Below are positions 62,767-64,000 of a DNA stretch of 64,000 nucleotides, one piece after another (position 1 is the stretch's first letter; the number at the start of each line of letters is the position of its first letter). The stretch comes from Hygrophila difformis (Eukaryota; Streptophyta; Magnoliopsida; Lamiales; Acanthaceae). The position numbers were made by a program, and so were the translations under genes. The stretch covers positions 17,879,050-17,943,049 of the forward strand of contig JAOANR010000003.1 of NCBI GenBank assembly GCA_030278955.1, given 5' to 3'. Under the pieces are notes generated by a model. It was not told the origin of the DNA. It saw only the letters and a list, made by a program, of their open reading frames with translations, and did not search any database.

Positions 62767-64000
62767 GAAAATACTCCTTATGCGCCATTTTTGGCGCCGA
62801 CCCGCGGGTTAAAGGGTCCTGACCCGGGTCTGATCGGGATTTACTCCCAAAAATTCACCTCTTTTCCTCATTTTACAACCACATTCGACCGAGAGCCCTT
62901 TTCTCTCAAGACCGAGCGCCACTTCTCCTTCCAAGCGACACATTTGCGCCACTTTGGTAAAAATTCTTCCAATTCTTGTTTCCTTCTATCAATTCTCATC
63001 TACATTGTCAATTCTCATTCCAAAAACCCCAATTTTTGCTTGTTTACTCAAATTAGGGCTCAAGAACCCTAGTTTTCCAATTTTGGGGATTCCTCTTAAA
63101 GTGTTCCAATCCTTCAATCTAGGTAAGAATGGCTATCCTAATTCCATTATTATCATATTCTAGTGATTTGGAATGCATTAATTTTGGTATTGGTGTTGTT
63201 ACTTGAATTTTGGGTTTTGTAGAATGTGGGATAAAATTCGATTTTGATTGACTAAATTCTAGTTTTAGCATGAACAAGTGTTGTTGAACATGGTTTGAAT
63301 GCATAATGTGAAATTTTTGGATTAACATTAAAAGTTGGAATTTTTGAGAATTTTTAAATCTGAAAATTAGTTTAAATTAATTAAAATGACATTTTTGATT
63401 AATTAAATGGATGAAACATTACTAGAATATGTCATTTTAGTTATATTAAAAATATAAAGTTATTTTCTTGTCAAAAATTCCATGTTTTTCATAATATGAG
63501 ATAATTGAACCGTGTTTTGATAAAAACTCTCTTATTTGTAATTTAGTTAATTTAAATAGGTTGATTTATCATATGAATAAATTGGAATGGATTTAAATAT
63601 TAATTTAAACCATTTGTAATGCATTAGTTTGATAGTTTAGGTTGTTTTAGTTTTTATATCTGGAAATTTAATAAAATAGGGAGTTTTTATTAAAAAGACA
63701 TGTTGAACATGAATTCTAAACTTTAAAATAAAATGGGTGTTATGTTTAAACAAAGTTTAGGATTCATAATTTTTAAGCTGCAACATCTTGGTCATTGAGT
63801 TATTTAAAACCCACATTCTAGGTTGATGTATATGTTTGCTTTGTACTTAACACTTAAGCTAAACCTTTGGTTTAAACTTAAGTGTGAGGATGGGAGGCAA
63901 TGCATATATATGATACTAACCCAGAGTTTTTGTACAACCAGGTACTGAAATAATGTATAATCCTTCAAACCTCCCTAAGAAATCGGGTTATAGGTATATA
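62767..64000 (+). other. Distal non-coding region of the Athila-like element
   Basis: Starts C-rich with further GCGCCA words (to 62955), then AT-rich. AACCCTAGTTTTCC and TCTAGGTAAGAATGG near 63066-63128 resemble a leader with a splice donor. No coding region recognised; the 3' LTR is not reached or not recognisable. Confidence 0.5.

Larger units (their letters stand above)
54032..64000 (+). mobile_element. Athila-like Ty3/gypsy element, runs off the window
   Basis: Order: long 5' LTR, tRNA-Asp type PBS, gag, pol (PR-RT-RNase H-IN), then a long non-coding 3' region without the 3' LTR inside the window. The domain order with integrase last is Ty3/gypsy. The tRNA-Asp PBS, the long LTR, the lack of a chromodomain and the long region after pol point to the Athila/Tat group. 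No env-like frame is seen up to 64000. At 63880-63900 a purine-rich GTGAGGATGGGAGGC could be an internal or terminal polypurine tract. Confidence 0.85.

Noticed and set aside
1..64000. Ordinary host genes
   Set aside because: Every long frame was assigned to an element or was a composition artefact; no multi-exon gene with known domains was recognised by eye.

Overview
This is plant nuclear DNA, most likely from a eudicot, and as far as I can see it is entirely mobile-element sequence. The reasons are plant-type Ty1/copia and Athila/Tat-like Ty3/gypsy elements, L1-type LINEs carrying an RNase H domain, a PIF/Harbinger element, Stowaway-like MITEs, Helitron ends, a MULE and a tRNA-derived SINE family, all in AT-rich DNA. 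I found no convincing host gene, tRNA, rRNA or CRISPR array. The species cannot be named from the sequence alone.

Layout. 1-10089: two related but broken copia elements in opposite orientation. Element A (minus, cut by the window start) has its 5' LTR at 3422-3924. Element B (plus) has gag-pol at 4374-8574 and its 3' LTR at 8918-9424. A appears to have inserted into the leader of B, and the locus was then rearranged. 11311-13345: 5'-truncated LINE (minus) with a 70-base G run. About 13347-17400: an Athila/Tat-type LTR remnant with an array of nested hairpins. 17420-22460: small repeats and MITEs; one MITE is interrupted by a PIF/Harbinger element (20070-22431, TAA target duplication). 22760-27548: a SINE and Helitron ends. 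27549-35838: long L1-type LINE with broken ORF1 and ORF2. 35900-37786: MITEs, a Helitron 3' end, a hAT-like element and a SINE.

37787-50388: one very long solo LTR (about 5 kb once insertions are removed) with TSD TATAG. It contains a MULE-like element (39960-41166), a LINE with a long open ORF2 3' part (41762-44230) and a copia element (44682-49711, TSD ATTAC, near-identical LTRs, broken coding). 50394-53783: tandem duplication, SINEs, Helitron ends and a 303-bp LINE insertion with TSD. 54032-64000 (continuing past the window): an Athila-like gypsy element with a 5' LTR, a tRNA-Asp type primer site, and gag-pol in one frame apart from a single TGA.

The most striking observation is in the A/B copia family. 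The gag start codon lies inside the LTR, and a canonical intron of about 1.16 kb removes the LTR end, the primer-binding site and the leader before joining in frame to gag. Unspliced RNA would encode only five codons from that AUG, so splicing would separate a gag-pol mRNA from a reverse-transcribable genome. A second notable signal is arrays of hairpins built from GTCGC or GCGCCAC words in the Athila/Tat-type elements; in one array the outer stem arms covary between units.
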